Source: Nostoc sp. LPT (GTDB taxonomy: Bacteria > Cyanobacteriota > Cyanobacteriia > Cyanobacteriales > Nostocaceae). Taken from it: 64,000 nt of DNA. Location: NCBI RefSeq assembly GCF_017115165.1, contig NZ_JABXKF010000177.1, positions 1-64,000 on the forward strand, given 5' to 3'. The notes beneath the pieces were generated by a model that had not been told where the DNA came from, searched no databases, and worked only from the letters and a program-made list of their open reading frames with translations. Of this stretch, positions 62,256 to 64,000 are shown one piece after another (the first letter of the stretch is position 1; every line of letters starts with the position of its first letter). The translations under genes and the position numbers were made by a program.

Positions 62256-64000
<1,745 letters not shown>

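Overview
The window reads as chromosome of a filamentous, Nostoc-like cyanobacterium. The evidence is the start of the phycobilisome core-membrane linker gene apcE at the right edge, a CcaA-type carbonic anhydrase, the cyanobacterial layout of aspartokinase, very frequent GCGATCGC (HIP1) octamers, and many heptanucleotide repeats (AAAAGTC, AATGCCC, CCCCAGT, AATTACG and others) of the kind known from Nostocales. No tRNA or rRNA gene, CRISPR array or intact insertion sequence was seen.

Left part (1-14 kb): purK with a putative 6S RNA downstream and a pentapeptide-repeat protein upstream. A phosphatase-like protein, a GlxA/InhA-like protein, an acetyltransferase and a TetR regulator follow. Next come an archaeal-type (DUF120) riboflavin kinase overlapping a methyltransferase, and a ChaC homologue. 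A DUF1796 gene is broken by five exact 29-bp repeats. A probable type II restriction-modification locus (HTH protein, beta-class methyltransferase, convergent endonuclease), an amidase and a transposase fragment end this part.

Middle part (14-41 kb): a TPR protein with a degenerate kinase domain, aspartokinase with an in-frame repeat insertion, Uma2 and truncated DUF433 genes, and a secreted GH32 fructan hydrolase. A 1.6-kb repeat region carries a 21-bp-periodic array. A complete pqqABCDE operon follows. Next is a cluster that looks like a split MprF (flippase-like part, lysyltransferase-like part) with two exported esterases between the halves. After it come a large unrecognised protein, a dead histidine kinase, a DUF485/acetate symporter pair, a TPR protein, an RNase D-like nuclease, a BON lipoprotein and ccaA.

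Right part (41-64 kb): smc with intergenic repeats captured in frame, a PRC-barrel protein, a GGDEF-EAL protein, an ABC exporter, selO, a repeat-rich kilobase with a second 21-bp array, and a RimJ-like acetyltransferase. bioB is followed by a third 21-bp array, then a methyltransferase. A three-gene McrB / LlaJI-like / unknown defence operon comes next, then an antitoxin gene beside a dead vapC, a ComB-like phosphatase, a secreted protein and the start of apcE.

The strongest leads are three arrays of different sequence sharing an exact 21-bp period, the McrB/LlaJI operon with its unknown third gene and no visible DNA-binding domain on McrB, the split MprF-esterase cluster, the frame-breaking 29-bp repeats in DUF1796, and the archaeal-type riboflavin kinase. 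All functional calls rest on reading sequence and remembered family motifs; no search was run.
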